DNA from: Vitellaria paradoxa
Lineage: Eukaryota; Streptophyta; Magnoliopsida; Ericales; Sapotaceae
DNA: 64,000 nt
Assembly (NCBI GenBank): GCA_019916065.1
Contig: CM034233.1
Coordinates: forward strand, 55,111,947-55,175,946
Reading direction: 5' to 3'
Of the stretch, positions 47,260 through 62,540 are shown piece after piece. Under the pieces are notes generated by a model, which made no database searches, was not told the DNA's origin, and saw only the letters and a list, made by a program, of their open reading frames with translations. The first letter of the stretch is position 1. Every line of letters begins with the position of its first letter. The position numbers and the translations under genes were made by a program.

Positions 47260-49713
47260 CACTGTAAGAAAATATGCATTTAGTGACAATAAAATTCATC
47301 ACCAAAAATATGAGTTTTGTCACAAAAAATTTTTAGTAACAACTTGTCACTTATAGTCTCATTGCTAAAATTTAATGTGACAACAATTTATATAATTGCC
47401 GATAAAACTAACTTTCAGCAACAAACACATATCATTGCAAAATAATTACATTTTTTTTTTGATAATTAAATCTATCACTAATTGATATATTTAATAACAC
47501 AAAATTTTGTCACAAAATCCAACAAAATTGCCACTATAGGATTTTTCTAAATTTTTAAATGAAAAATATATCCTTGCGATAGTAATAGATCTCATCATCA
47601 AAAGTACATAACATTGATGGATGATTTTATTATCACGAAAATCATGACCAGTGACAATCTTATCTCTTGTCACTAAAAATACAAAACAGTGACGAATGAT
47701 TTTATTATCACAATAATTATGACTAGTGACAATCTCTCGTCACAAATGATGCAATTGGTAGTAACATAATTTTGAATAATTAAAACAACTGTGAGATGTT
47801 GTGACAACACTTTTTGTTGTCACTTCACTTTTTTTTTTTGGCAAATTTCTATGTCACTATACATAATTCGTAATTTTACATATTAAATTTCATAATTCAA
47901 AAATTTCAAGAATATTCTGTTTGAAGTTAATATGTAGAAGTGAAATTATATTAAATCTAAGTTAATATGTAATGCATTTTATTAATTTATTTTTAATAAA
48001 TAATATAATTAAATTAATTAAATTAGTTAATTTAATAATATGAAACATATTTTATTAAATTGTTTTTAATAAATAAATAATTTAATTTAATTTAAATTAT
48101 TCAATTAATATTAAATATATTTTACTAAATTATTTTTAATAAATATAATAATTAAATTATTTAAATTATTATGAAATATATTTTACTCATTTTTATATAA
48201 GTAAAAAAATTAAATTATAATTTAATATATTTATATTTATTGAATTAAATGATTTTAATTAATTTTTTTGAATAGGAAAGATCTAATATTTATGGACACA
48301 AAAAAACACATACTGCAGGTTAATTAATTTTCTATTGAGAATATCTCGGTCAAGACAAGTTATTTGTCAGATATATATATAGATATAATTTAATTGTAGT
48401 ACTATAGTGTTAAAAAAATGCTAATTTCTATTTCTAAAAAGAAATTAATTAATGAAGAAAGATCTAATATTTTTTTTGGATACAAAAAATTATGTACTAT
48501 AGGTTAATAAATTTCCTATCCAAAATATCACATTCAAGGTAAGTTGTTTGTTGTGAGACAAGGAAGATATATGAAATTTTCCCAAATACTTCATATTCTA
48601 ACCATAAATTTCTTTAAAAACTTTTATATTCTAATCAATTTCCTTAAAAACTTCAATCTTAATTAATCAATTCTATATTCCAATCAATTTTCTCCAAAAA
48701 TTTCAATTTTAATCACGAATTTGTATTAAACAGTCGAAAATTTCAAGCTACTGACAAAATACAATCGAATAGATGAATAAACAAAAATCCAACTTTCTAA
48801 TGTTAATTTCAATACCATTACTTGCAAAACAAAGAAAAAAAATCAAAGATAGCATCCCTACCTTTGTGCTCAAAATGCAAAATAGTGAAGATGACAATTT
48901 CTATCAGAAATCAAACGCAAGTCAATTATCAAATGTAGCTTCTGAAATCAAAAACCTTTCAACTACATAGCTAAGAAATAGCAAACATGGCCCTATCACC
49001 CACAGAGACTTGAATCTGCGAACCACCGAAACTAAAACCCTAAATATTGTCGAGAGTGAGGAGAGAGAAAACACCTTAAATATAGACATAAATCGTGTAT
49101 ATATATGTGTGTGTTTGAGAAACCAAAACCCTAATATTGTCGAGAACAAAGAGAGAGAAAATGCTATATATATCAAACGTATATGTATATGTCTTTAAGA
49201 AATTATATCTGCTGAAACATCGGTGGTAGTATTGTGTTTTGAATTTAGGATTTTAAGAGGAAGGCATAGATAATGTAAGTAAGGAGAAGGTGCATGGATT
49301 GATGGAATATTGGGTTTAAATTAGGTTTCGAAAATTTAATTCATAAGACTAATTAATTTTTTTAATGATTATTTGTAAGGTTTTATTTTAGTGACGATAA
49401 AACTTGTTAATGTATATGTTTCAATGATGGAAAATAAAATTTGTCACAACAAAAAATTTTTAATCCTACCAAAACATTAAATTTTTAACGCTAATTTCTC
49501 TTCTAACTTTCAGTGATGAGATTTAGTGACAACAAAATATTTTTCTCACTAAATGTTAATGTTTCAATAATAATTTATGTTACTTGTCACAAAAAATATC
49601 TTAAAACGTATTTTTGGTGACAAAAAAAAAATACTCACTAAATAACATATATTATAACAATATTTTTTATTGTCATAAAAAACTCGTCATTGTACCCTAC
49701 TTTTCTTGTAGTG
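47260..49713. mobile_element. Non-autonomous CACTA-like transposon, unit III
   Basis: CACTGTAAGAAAA to TTTTCTTGTAGTG, collinear with the unit I and IV copies, with small indels in the AT-rich middle (about 47990-48250). Confidence 0.82.
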
Positions 49714-51337
49714 GACATCCCATCCCATGCGCACACAACAACCAACTACTGAAAAATGCCTAAGTGTTGAGTAAAAGGCCAAGCAAGATCAAAATTTAAC
49801 CCAAACATCAACTCGAGGAATCAATCGAGACTCAAATGACTTTACAGCGATACACATACCCCAAAAATAAAATATAAAAATAAATATGAAATTCTGGGTC
49901 ATTACATAATTTGGCCTTGTTCAAACTCTCGTGCGCACGACAAAAGGCCAACAAAGCCCATAATTCATTTGTTTAGCCCTTTAATGGCATTCTTATAATT
50001 ATTAATGGGGGAACTATAAATCGACTTTAGGGTTTCATGAGAGAAGGCTATTTATTAAGCGATGCATTAGAATTAAGTTAGATTAGATAGGAGAGGGTGG
50101 ACTCTTCACTTTTCCTTACTTAGATCTAAATTTACATTCTGATTTTTCCATTTTTCTTTGTTATTTCAATTTTGGTAGAATAGATCAAGGCAAGGACAAA
50201 TAGAGGTATATTTAAGCTTTAATTACTATTTTCCTGTAAATTTAAGCTTCAATTTCTTTTTTGTTTGTATTGATCAAATAGAGGTATATTTAAGTTTTAA
50301 TTACCATTTTCTTGTAAATATGAGCTTCAATTTCTTTTACCTTCACCAATTGCGATTGGTGATTGATTGATTTTCATTAAAACAATCTTATTTAGATAAT
50401 AGTCATGATTTTGTATGTCATGCACATTTAATGCTCAATGAAATGTAAGTGACTTGGGTGAGCCTATTGTGTAATTTATTCTAGGTTTTACATGCCGACA
50501 CTACTACAATAATTAATAAGGATTACACTAGAAAATTTATAAAAATCACGATTTTAGAAACAAAAGTGATAAAGACTTATAAGTTAAACTTTTTATCTTA
50601 GTCTAATTAAAAAATTGAGATAAAAAATTACTTTTAATATTTTCTATCTCAGTTTTGTTAAAATCGGGATTGAAAAAAATGAGATAAAAAATCAGTAGAA
50701 ACCATTAAAACTGAGATAAAAAAAAAGTGAGAAAAATCATATCTTAACAAAAGTAAGATAAAAGAATAAGAGACAATATTATTATTTCATTTTCTATGTC
50801 TCACTCAAACAATTTTATTTGTCACTTTACATGATTTAAATTAGACTTCATAAATTTTATTTTAATATTTATTTATTAATTTTAATTAATTTAATATACT
50901 ATAAAACTACAATCATAGATCAATAAATAAAATTATTTTTAGAATAATGTTAAAACTAAATATACCGAATCAAATTTAATAACGCTAAATATATAATCAT
51001 TTTTTTCAATGAATATACGGAAGTAGACTTCATAATTTGTATGACTTACAATCAGGTGAATATTAAATATTTAATATCTAATAAATATTTGGAGTATCTT
51101 TAATATTAATTATAATAAAAGTGATATTATTTTATTGTTTTTGGAAGTGATGTAAATTTAGAAATAAAAATAATAAAAATTTTCATTTTTGTGTCTTTTT
51201 GGAACTAATTTTCGAATATAATCATTGAAAACATTTTTTGTATAAATCAATTCTTAAATAGTTTTCAAAATTTGTTTTGAATAATAATTTTCTAAAACTA
51301 CAACTAAACGTGATCTAATTACTTTTAAGTTGAGAGG
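49714..51337. other. Unit III tail
   Basis: LTR fragment (to 49906), LTR-like TATA region, CACTA-like fragment (50499-50807), then AT-rich sequence up to GTTGAGAGG before unit IV. No gene. Confidence 0.65.
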
Positions 51338-52726
51338 TGTGATTACACTTGAATAGTGTAATTACAAGTTCTTATTTAGACCTTAATTCATGCATATATT
51401 AATTCATTATGAAAAGCTTATGTATTTTTATGATTAAATTTAAATTCATTGTCTTATGTGCAATAAATATTCGAAATTGATCATACTTAGTGATGACAAA
51501 GAGGAAAATAAAAAAAGAACTCCTATTATACCAACACCTTCAGAGCTGTCTGGATAGCAGTGAAACTACAGCTAAACAGAAAGAGCCAAACTCAATTTGT
51601 TTGCATTTAATTCCTCTGTACTGTCCGAATACTCAGTCAAGCTATTTGAACAGCCACGGCGTTGCTGCACGTTTTATCTTAGGTTTAGGGTTTATTCTTT
51701 CGGCCTATAAATACATATTATTACTTTATTGGTCATATGTTTTATAATACAAATTCTATAATTTAGTTTTGAAGAAAATTAGGTTAGTTTCGAGAGATTT
51801 TTAGCTTGGTGTTTTTGGATTCAAGTATAGACTGCTTTAGTACTTGACGGCGCATCTACCATTTATTTAATAGGGTTTGTTTTCTCTTAATTCTCTTTGT
51901 TTGCTTGCCATTTTATCATTAAATCTATATTAGGCTGAGTTTATTTTATTGATCTAACCCATTAATGATGGGTGGTTTGTTATGGATGATGAGATATGCG
52001 TGGATTAATGCATACAATGTGAAAACTTGCATGTATTGATTTATAGTTTTTAGATTTGTGCTGATTTATCATGAAGAAATTTCAAAAGCTAGTTTTCTTG
52101 TTCATATTTTCTAAAATCACTGAAAAAAATTTTGATTATAATTTCATAATATTCTTGATTTAAATAAATCATATTTGAACTAAAAATAAGCTTATTATAA
52201 TATCTTTCGATTTTCTAATTCTAAATGAGATTTGAAAATTATGTTTTGGGATTAAAAAAGGATTTCAGGTAAATATCTACAAATTTATTTTTCCTTAATA
52301 CGTGAAACTTAAACTAAAATTAAGAGTATATCAAATTGTGAAATAGTGAATTCACCTAGATTTATAGGTTAGATCAAGATTTGCTTGCATTAATCTTTAA
52401 TACATAAAAGTTTATTTGCTATTTTTAATTTTATTATTATTTTATTTGCTTGCTATTTTTAAGATTTTAGTAGTTACTTCTATTTTCCTTTAGAGTGGAT
52501 TGAATTTTCATTGTTGGTTTAGTAATTAATCAACTTATTTAAAACTCTAAATTGAAAACTTTCATTCTTTAATAATTGAATCGTAGATAAATTGATCTAG
52601 ATATAGTGTCACTCTTAATTCATTCAATTCCCTAAGGATATGATCTTGGATTCAATGAATTAAAACTATACCGTACACCTTCATAATTGGAGGGGGTTAA
52701 ATTAGCTATATTTTTAGAGGTGGTCA
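51338..52726 (+). repeat. LTR-like block, unit IV
   Basis: TGTGATTACACTTGAATAGTG start, CCTATAAATACATA near 51706, and ATTCCCTAAGGATATGATC with ACCGTACAC near the end. It preserves the empty site of X (TTCATGCATATATT, about 51387). Confidence 0.65.
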
Positions 52727-55509
52727 AGTATGCACATGTATATATAACCAAGGTCTCATTTTCTTCTTCATGAAGCTCTCATTTCTCATTAGCTTCAAGG
52801 TTTGGCATCCATCCCTCTCCCATCTCCCAAAGGTCACCTACAGCTGCCCCTTAGTGCCCATCTGCTACCCTTATTGAGCTAGGGTTGCAGGAGTTACACA
52901 ATCGGGGAAGAAGATGTGACCCGATTGGTCAAGTGCGTTATTTATCAAAAATATATAATTTTGTGAAATTAGGTCCAAAATTGAGTAAATGGGTTAGGGG
53001 AAATAGATTTAGGTATGAATGATTGGGTTTTATGATTTAGGAGGAAAGAGGTAGTTAAATGAGGTAAAAAAAAATAAGATTGGAATTTATTTAGTAAAAT
53101 CTAACTCCCTCACCAAAAATACCACTATTGAATTAAACGACAAATTACACAAAATAAATTAATCATGCCAAATCAAAACATAAGGAGCTTCATATAGATA
53201 AAATTTGGGACCAGAAAAATCAAGAAATATATTAATAAATGAAAAAAATTTTCCAAGGCTTAATATTCACTTTTAGTATGGGGAGTCCTATTTTTTGATT
53301 AAGCCGCAAAAGATAAAGTGTAATTACTCCTAAAATTTTGAGTTCGTATCTCACAAATTGAGATAACTAGTGGCATGAATTAGAGGTGGAACTGGGTGAG
53401 CTCAATCTGAAATAAAAAAAAACGAAAGAAAGAAAACGGGGGGAGGGCTTGGGTAATATTTTCGTAGAACCAAATTGACTATGGGCTAAAAATATTTAAC
53501 CTGAATTTATTTGGTTGGTATAGCCCATTGGTACCTTTTCTTATATGAACGTCGTTGTCCATATTCTTATAGCCTTATTTCTTTCTATATATTTGTCTTA
53601 CTTATCAAATATGTAAACATATAGTTTCATTTTACATTATCAAAAAATAAATAAAACTGTAATTGTCTATATTTTTACATAACTTACAAGGCAATGCGAA
53701 CAAAAATATTACCCAGTAGGGGCAGGTGCTTTACTCTTGTGGGCTAGGCCTGATTAAGTGTCAAATCATTCAAATTTGTCCGAGTTATATCCCTAGCAAG
53801 AATATTGACAAATAGATTGTGACACGTGGACATCTACCAGTAGAATTAGATATGTTGAAATTAAAAATAAAAAAATATTAATTTTTTGATATCATTTTAA
53901 AAATTATCAAAAAAATATGAAAAGTTATGAACCTATCATTTTAAATAAAAACACCCACTAAGATTCACTCTAATTGTAAAATTGTCATTTAACATAGTTT
54001 GATAAATTTTGCTACCAAAATATTTTCAATAAAAAAATTTGAGAGAAACTTGAAATTTAAGGAGTTATTGCTACCATTTCAGAACTTATAACATACTTAA
54101 ATAACTGTCGCATGCATTCTTAATTTAACTACTATTAAAATAAAAGCTTTCTGGCACGAGTCCAGTACTCAATCTTAGAGTGTCGTGTCGGAATACATAT
54201 TCTACGTGTATATATACACATGTATATATGTATATCCTCATATTATGATAATAAATACTTCCTACCAGGAAACGAATTGAATGTAAGAAGAAAAACCATG
54301 CGTTGAAAGGCGAAGCATACTTGCTTGTGGGGCAGAAGACTTGTGGTCCGCCGAATTAAGTTTGAATATAAATTCTAGGAGGTGGACTAGACCTATATTT
54401 ATAGACTAGTTAAAAAAAAAAAGGACTAGACCAATTCCAACGACGCGTGATCACGGAAGGACTCTAAGTTTCTGCATGCAGAAACGCGTTTGTGGACTCT
54501 CGGAAGGTGTCCTAGTAGTTGAATTTGTACGTCAAGAATCTTAGTTGGAGTCAAATATTTTTGTAAAGATGAACCTATAAAAGTAAATTTTTATTTATTT
54601 TTTTAATTAAAAAATCAAACATCATTTCATTTATAGACCAACGTCCCTTAGTTTTCTCTATAACGTTTTTTCAATAATTATATATGAATCTCTATGAAAT
54701 TAAACACAAATTCAATTAAATTTAATAAATTTTAATCAATTAAATTTTATAAATTTTAATCAATTTAGTTCTAAATTATGACAAAATTATGTGTTAATTC
54801 TTAAATTAGAGAGGATAATGCATCTTTTAAACAAATTCTTACCTTATTTATTTATTTATTTTATTTGATCTAGCTTTTTCTAGTAGAATAATAACACTAC
54901 TGTATTTAATTGGGCATGAATTAATTTTATTGTAGTCAAGATAATTGCGTATGTGAAACATAAATGTAAGTCAAAACATATATATTTGATTCAATTTCAA
55001 TGTCACATTTTTATTTAGTTTTATTCAAAACCACATCCCATTCAGCAAGGCTTGATGATCATTCAACGTTCAGATTTTAAAATATAGGCCCTTAATTGTT
55101 TTAACTAAAATATAAGAAACTTTGGCCAAAAAATTTAATGATGTAAATTGCAATTTAGACTTAATTTTAATATTTAATATATTTATGACATTATAGTTTG
55201 ACTTCAATCATTCTGAAAATTAAACCCCTAACTTGTGAGTTTTTAGATTAATTTTTTTATAATTAAATAAAAATTGTATTGAAAGAGTATTAAAGAGATA
55301 CTAAACAGTATAAGAAAAACATTCAAAACCCCCTCCTGAAAAGAAAAGTAGAACCTATCACTAACAATAAATCACGCATCCCTCATACTTTCTATGAAGT
55401 GTAAAAAACTATCTAAATCTAGTTCGATATATACTTCCTACTCAACTATACAGAATTCTCCAAAATAAAAAAAGAAATAAAAAAATAAAAACTCTGTAAT
55501 ATTATCTAT
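52727..55509. other. Unit IV spacer, including the palindrome at 54468-54485
   Basis: Collinear with the other units; it preserves the empty sites of the SIRE-like and hAT-2 insertions. No gene. Confidence 0.75.
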
Positions 55510-57997
55510 CACTGTAAGAAAATGTATATTTAGTGACAATAAAATTCATCACCAAAAATATGACTTTTGTCACAAAAAATTTTTAGTAACAACTTATCAC
55601 TTATAGTCTCATTGCTAAAATTTAATGTAACCACAATTTGTATAATTGTCGATAAAACTAACTTTCAGCAACAAACACATATCATCGCAAAATAATTACA
55701 TTTTTTTATAATTAAATCTATCACTAATTGATATATTTAATAACACAAAATTTTGTCACAAAATCCAACAAAATTGCCACTATAGGATTTTTCTAATTTT
55801 TTAAATGAAAAATATATCCTTGCAGTAGTAATATATCTCATCATCAAAATCAAAAGTACATAACATTGATGGATGATTTCATTATCACGAAAATCATGAC
55901 CAGTGACAATCTTATCTCTTGTCACTAAAAGTACAAAATAGTGACGAATGATTTTATTATCTCAATAATTATGACTAGTGACAATCTCTTCCATCACAAA
56001 TGATGTAATTGGTAGTAACATAATTTTGAATAATTAAAACAACTGTGAGATGTTGTGACAACACTTTTTGTTGTCACTTCACTTTTTTTTTTTTTTTGGG
56101 CAAATTTCTATGTCACTATACATAATTTGTAACTTTACATATTAAATTTAATAATTCAAAAATTTCAAGAATATTCTGTTTGAAGTTAATATGTAGAAGT
56201 GAAATTATATTAAATCTAAGTTAATATGTAATGCATTTTATTAATTTATTTTTAATAAGTAATATAATTAAATTAATTAAATAATTAAATTAGTTAATTT
56301 AATAATATGAAACATATTTTATTAAATTATTTTTAATAAATAAATAATTTAATTTAATTTAATAATTAATTTAATATAAAATTTTCAATTAATATTAAAT
56401 ATATTTTACTAAATTATTTTTATTAAATATAATAATTAAATTATTTAAATTATTATGAAATATATTTTACTCATATTTTTATAAGTAATAAAATAAAATT
56501 ATAATTTAATATATTTATATTTAGTGAATTAAATGATTTTAATTAATTTTTTTGAATAGGAAAGATCTAATATTTTTTGGACACAAAAAAACACGTACTG
56601 CAGGTTAATTAATTTTCTATTGAGAATATTTTGGTTAAGACAAGTTATTTGTTAGATATATATATATAGATATAATTTAATCGTAGTACTATAGTGTTAA
56701 AAAAATGCTAATTTCTATTTCTAAAAAGAAATTAATTAATGAAAGAAAGATCTAATATTTTTTTTGGATACAAAAAATTATGTACTATAGGTTAATAAAT
56801 TTCCTATCCAAAATATCACATTCAAGGTAAGTTGTTTGTTGTGAGATAAGGAAGATATATGAAATTTTCCCAAATACTTCATATTCTAACCATAAATTTC
56901 TTTAAAAACTTTTATATTCCAATCAATTTCCTTAAAAACTTCAATCTTAATTAATCAATTCTATATTCCAATCAATTTTCTTCAAAAATTTCAATTTTAA
57001 TCACGAATTTGCATTAAATAGCCGAAAATTTCAAGCTACTAATAAAATACAATCGAATAGATGAATAAACAAAAATCCAACTTTCTAATGTTAATTTCAA
57101 TACCATTACTTGCAAAACAAAGAAAAAATCAAAGATAGCATACCTACCTTTGTGCTCAAAATGCAAAATAGTGGAGATGACAATTTCTATCAGAAATCAA
57201 ACGCAAGTTAATTATCAAATGTAGCTTCTGAAATCGAAAACCTTTCAACTACATAGCTAAGAAATAGCAAACATGGCCCTATCACCCACAGAGACTTGAA
57301 TCTGCGAACCACCGAAACTAAAACCCTAAATATTGTCGAGAGTGAGGAGAGAGAAAACACCTTATATACAGACATAAAACGTGTATATATATGTGTGTGT
57401 TTGAGAAACCAAAACCCTAATATTGTCAAGAACAAAGAGAGAGAAAATGCTATATATCAAACGTATATGTATATGTCTTTAAGAAATTATATCTGCTGAA
57501 ACATCGGTGGTAGCATTGTGTTTTGAATTTAGGATTTTAAGAGGAAGGCATAAATAACGTAAGTAAGGAGAAGGTGTAGGGATTGATGGAATGTTGGGTT
57601 TAAATTAGGTTTCGAAAATTTAATTCATAAGACTAATTAATTTTTTTAATGATTATTTGTAAGGTTTTATTTTAGTGACGATAAAACTTGTTAATGTATA
57701 TGTTTCAATGATGGAAAATAAAATTTGTCACAACAAAAAATTTTTAATCCTACCAAAACATTAAATTTTTAACGCTAATTTCTCTTCTAACTTTCAGTGA
57801 CGAGATTTAGTGACAACAAAATATTTTTCTCACTAAATGTTAATGTTTCAATAATAATTTATGTTACTTGTCACAAAAAATATCTTAAAACGTATTTTTG
57901 GTGACAAAAAAAAAATACTCACTAAATAACATATATTATAACAATATTTTTTATTGTCATAAAAAACTCGTCATTGTACCCTACTTTTCTTGTAGTG
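55510..57997. mobile_element. Non-autonomous CACTA-like transposon, unit IV
   Basis: CACTGTAAGAAAA to TTTTCTTGTAGTG, with GTGACAA/TTGTCAC subterminal repeats. Confidence 0.82.
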
Positions 57998-59622
57998 GAC
58001 ATCCCATCTCGTGCGCACACAACAACCAACTACTGAAAAATGCCTAAGTGTTGAGTAAAAGGCCAAGCACTATCAAAATTTAACCCAAATACCAACTCGA
58101 GGAATCAATCGAGACTCAAATGACTTCACAGCGATACACATACCCCAAAAATAAAATATAAAAATAAATTTGAAAATCTGGGTCATTACACAATTTGGCC
58201 TTGTTCAAACTCTTGTGCGCACGACAAAAGGCCAGCAAAAGCCCATAATTCATTTGTTTAGCCCTTTAATGGCATTCTTATAATTATTAATGGGGGAACT
58301 ATAAATTGACTTTAGGGTTTCGTGAGAGAAGGCTATTTATTTAGCGATGGATTAGAATTAAGTTAGATTAGATAGGAGAGTGTGGACTCTTCACTTTTCT
58401 TTACTTAGATCTAAATTTACATTCTGATTTTTCCATTTTTCTTTGTGATTTCAATTTTGGTAGAATAGATCAAGGCAAGGACAAATAGAGGTATATTTAA
58501 GCTTTAATTACTATTTTCCTGTAAATTTAAGCTTCAATTTCTTTTTTGTTTGTATTGATCAAATAGAGGTATATTTAAGTTTTAATTACCATTTTCTTGT
58601 AAATATGAGCTTCAATTTCTTTTGCCTTCACCAATTGCGATTGGTGATTGATTGATTTTCATTAAAACAATCTTATTTAGATAATAGTCAAGATTTTGTA
58701 TGTCATGCACACTTAATGCTCAATGAAATGTAAGTGACTTGAGTGAGCCTATTGTGTAATTTATTCTAGGTTTTACATGCCGACACTACTACAATAATTA
58801 ATAAGGATTACACTAGATAATTTATAAAATCACGATTTTAGAAAAAAAAGTGATAAAGATTTATAAGTTAAACTTTTTATCTCAATCTAATTAAAAATTT
58901 GAGAAAAAAAATTACTTTTAATACTTTCTATCTCAGTTTTGTTAAAATCGGGATTGAAAAAAATGAGATAAAAAATCGGTAGAAACCATTAAAATTGAGA
59001 TAAAAAAAAAGTGAGGAAAATCATATCTTAACAAAAGTAAGATAAAAGAATAAGAGACAATATTATTATTTCATTTTCTATGTCTCACTCAAACAATTTT
59101 ATTTGTCACTTTACATGATTTAAATTAGACTTCATAAATTTTATTTTAATATTTATTTATTAATTTTAATTAATTTAATATACTATAAAAACTACAATCA
59201 TAGGTCAATAAATAAAATTATTTTAAGAATAATGTTAAAACTAAATATACCGAATCAAATTTAATAACGCTAAATATATAATCATTTTTTTCAATGAATA
59301 TACGGAAGTAGACTTCATAATTTGTATGACTTTCAACTAGGTGAATATTAAATATTTAATATCTAATAAATATTTGGAGTATCTTTAATATTAATTATAA
59401 TAAAAGTGATATTATTTTATTGTTTTTGGAAGTGATATAAATTTAGAAATAAAAATAATAAAAATTTTCATTTTTGTGTCTTTTTGGAACTAATTTTCGA
59501 ATATAATCATTGAAAACATTTTTTGTATAAATCAATTCTTAAATAGTTTTCAAAAATTGTTTTGAATAATAATTTTCTAAAACTACAACTAAACGTGATC
59601 TAATTACTTTTAAGTTGAGAGG
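57998..59622. other. Unit IV tail
   Basis: LTR fragment (to 58190), CACTA-like fragment (58784-59090), AT-rich sequence and GTTGAGAGG before unit V. No gene. Confidence 0.65.
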
Positions 59623-60300
59623 TGTGATTACACTTGATTAGTGTAATTACAAGTTCTTATTTAGACCTTAATTCATGCATGCCAAGCCCTGAAATCCACA
59701 ACCGGGGACATGAGAACAAAACCCAAAATAAATATCAAACCATGAAAAATGTACCGTATTAGAGCGGAAGCTAATTAAAGTAAATATTATTTAATCTCTT
59801 GAATATCCAAAGTACCTTTAAAATGCCCTAAGAATGGGCTACAAAACAACGCCACAAATATGGGTCCAAATCAAAACTCCATTACATTAAAATTTAAACA
59901 TTGGAACGCAAAATAAAACAAATCGTCCAGCTATAACAACCCAAGACGGCTAGCTAACCCACTAGTCCATCACGAGTATCAACCCCTGCATTACCAACTA
60001 TAGTAGGTGGTGAGCACTAAATTCCACGTGTGCTCAGAATGTGTTTATAACATATAATTTCTTAACCATGCAAAATTATTAACACTAATTAATAAGAATA
60101 AAATTTAAAATCTTATAATTTTCAAAATATCTATATTCAATCATAACATTCAAATTATAAAGTTACTTAGCCATGATCCCGCAGTCTCTTGTTATAAATA
60201 AATCATATCACTTCATTTACATCACCACACATCAATATCATACTATGGGTCAAGTACTCTGCAAGTTTAGTCTGTGGCCTCAGAACTAAACCCAAAATAA

Positions 60301-60463
60301 ATCCTCAGGCCTAAGCCATGGGGTACAACTAGTCCCGCAGTCCTGGATGTACTCATCACATCCCCAGATGTCAGTCATGGGATACAATTGGTCCCGCAGT
60401 CCGAAATGTACTCATCACATCCCCAAACTCAATCATGGGGTACATTTGGTCCCGTAGTGCCAA
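60301..60463 (-). repeat. 59-bp tandem repeats in X (unit V copy)
   Basis: Copies at 60301, 60360 and 60419, the third shortened relative to the unit III copy. Confidence 0.85.
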
Positions 60464-61088
60464 ACCGGTCACGCGGGTCCCGGTACTAAATATACGCTAT
60501 AATAAGTTGTATATACATTTTGTAGGTTTTTAGCCTACTGGTTATGCTAACCACCCTGCGCAGGTTTTGGGGCTTTCAACCCTTGTACTCTAGAACCCAC
60601 TCTTTCTAGTACCCTTAATGACCCCAATAACCCAAAAATCAAATCTCAAGTAATTCCTTTTATTAACAGCACAACATACACAAAAGTTCTTCCTAATTTG
60701 ATTTTTGTGTGTTCTTCCCTTTACTTTATAAGTTTTATGAAGTGTGAATGTGTTTTGGGCCTAAGTTTCATGTTGCCCTTTCATAAAAATATTCTCATAG
60801 AAAATTTATCAAATAAATATCATGCAACCATATTCAGGAATATATATATGCAGCTAACTTGATAAATAAAATTTTATATCAAGCATGTCATGACAATGAA
60901 GGATTCAAGACATAAAGTTTGATAATTCATAAAAAAATGGAAAATGAAATATTTTACACTAATTCAAAAGCCTAAAATACTTATAATTAAGTCTAGTTTC
61001 ATAAAAACAAGATTTAAAATTTAGTCATAAAGCCATATAATACAGATTTTAAAAATACTAAATGGATATTTCTGTTAGAACCATACAG

Positions 61089-61803
61089 AACAGCTCACTT
61101 TAACGATTTTTATAAAATACATTTTATATCCAAAAATTTTTGAAATTTTTATAGAAAGCTCATTCATATATCTAGTTTAACATATAAAAATTTCAAAAAT
61201 TATATCAACTTTTATCTATACCTTTTCTGCCAAATATCTGACTGTTGTTAGTACAGCAACGTAAACCAAACATCCAGGTTTCAATATTTTTATAAAATAA
61301 AATATTATTCAAAAATTTATAAAAACTTTACTGTAGAATCTCTAACATGTCTATTTTCATATATAAAAGTTTTAGAAATTAATTTAATCTCTAGGTATCA
61401 TTTTTATACCAAAAAATCAACCTCCTATCAGCACCGCAAATTAAAACAAACAAACTTCACGATTTTTATAAATCTATTTTAACTAAAAAAAAAATGAAAT
61501 TTTTACTGAATACTATTTTGGATATGTACTCCCATATATAAAAATATCAAAAATTAATTTGGCCTCTAAGTATGAATTTCATATAAAAATTTTGTGCTGA
61601 TCCAGGTACAGAAATTCCAACCAATCAGTCAAGTTTGACTATTTTTAATAAATTCATTTAAATTCCAAAAATTATGAAATTTTTGCAAGAAACTCTTCTA
61701 TATGTTTAATTTAACATATAAAATGTTCATAAATTAAATCGATCTCTAAGTATAATTTTTATGAGAAAACAGTATACCCATTTCAGTCTGAAAGTTCTAG
61801 AAT
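61089..61803. repeat. 179-bp-type tandem repeats in X (unit V copy)
   Basis: Phase points at 61089, 61269, 61449 and 61624 (180, 180 and 175 bp, the last shortened by a 4-bp deletion). Confidence 0.8.
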
Positions 61804-62540
61804 TTCACATGCATAATCAAGAATCAATTCATAGAATAGGTTTTTCATCTCTTGCACACACACACACACACACACACACACGTATATACATATATATAAC
61901 ATGATAAAAAAAATTATATCAAATAAACACAATCCCACCTACCTCACTACACACGTAGACGATCGGTGTGTAAAGCAATCAACACCAACTCAAGTTGGCC
62001 TTAAACACGATCCGGTAATCCTCTTTAAAATGCCAATTATGCGTTTTCCAAAAATCTCTCTATGATCTTTACCAACGTACAACCGATAGCATGATCTCTC
62101 TCTTCTCCTCTCTCTTAAATTTGAGAGGCTAAAATAAAAAAAAATGCAGAATTTTTTTTTCTTGGTGGAAGATCATAGATGGTGAAGGTTTTAAACAACG
62201 TAAGAGTCCCCCTCTCTCTTATTCTGATGAATGAACTCATAAAACCCTCCTTAATACTTTCTCTAACTCCTACACAACCTGCCAACTCTTAACCTCCCCA
62301 CAAATAAATAAACAAACTATCAACGCTTCCCCTCTCTACTGATGAATATAATTACATACATAATGAGGCACACATTAATGCATACAATATAAAATAAATT
62401 AACACCAAATCACCTACATAAAATATAAATGGTGGCCCAAATATCAGAATTTTAAATATTATAAATTTAAAATAAAAAAAAGCCAAAATTCTGGGTCTTT
62501 ACAATGCATATATCAATTCATTATGAAAAGCTTATGTATT

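Larger units (their letters stand above)
43140..51337. repeat. Tandem-array unit III
   Basis: Starts right after X at its target copy; the first 60 or so bases of its LTR-like block were lost with the II-III deletion. Otherwise complete and close to unit IV; the palindrome-to-palindrome distance III to IV is 8225 bp. Confidence 0.9.
51338..59622. repeat. Tandem-array unit IV, the least disturbed copy
   Basis: Complete from LTR-like block to tail with no nested insertion; the best reference for the 8.2-8.3 kb unit. It has a 12-bp deletion near 53815 shared only with unit V. Confidence 0.92.
59680..62503 (-). mobile_element. Solo LTR X, intact copy (2824 bp)
   Basis: Plus strand TGCCAAGCCCTG...GGGTCTTTACA, so the minus strand starts TGTAAAGACCC, a start typical of Tekay/Del LTRs. 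The exact 5-bp target duplication ATGCA (59675-59679, 62504-62508) and the absence of any internal region identify it as a solo LTR. Contains 59-bp and 179-bp tandem repeats. Its open frames are not genes. Confidence 0.88.
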
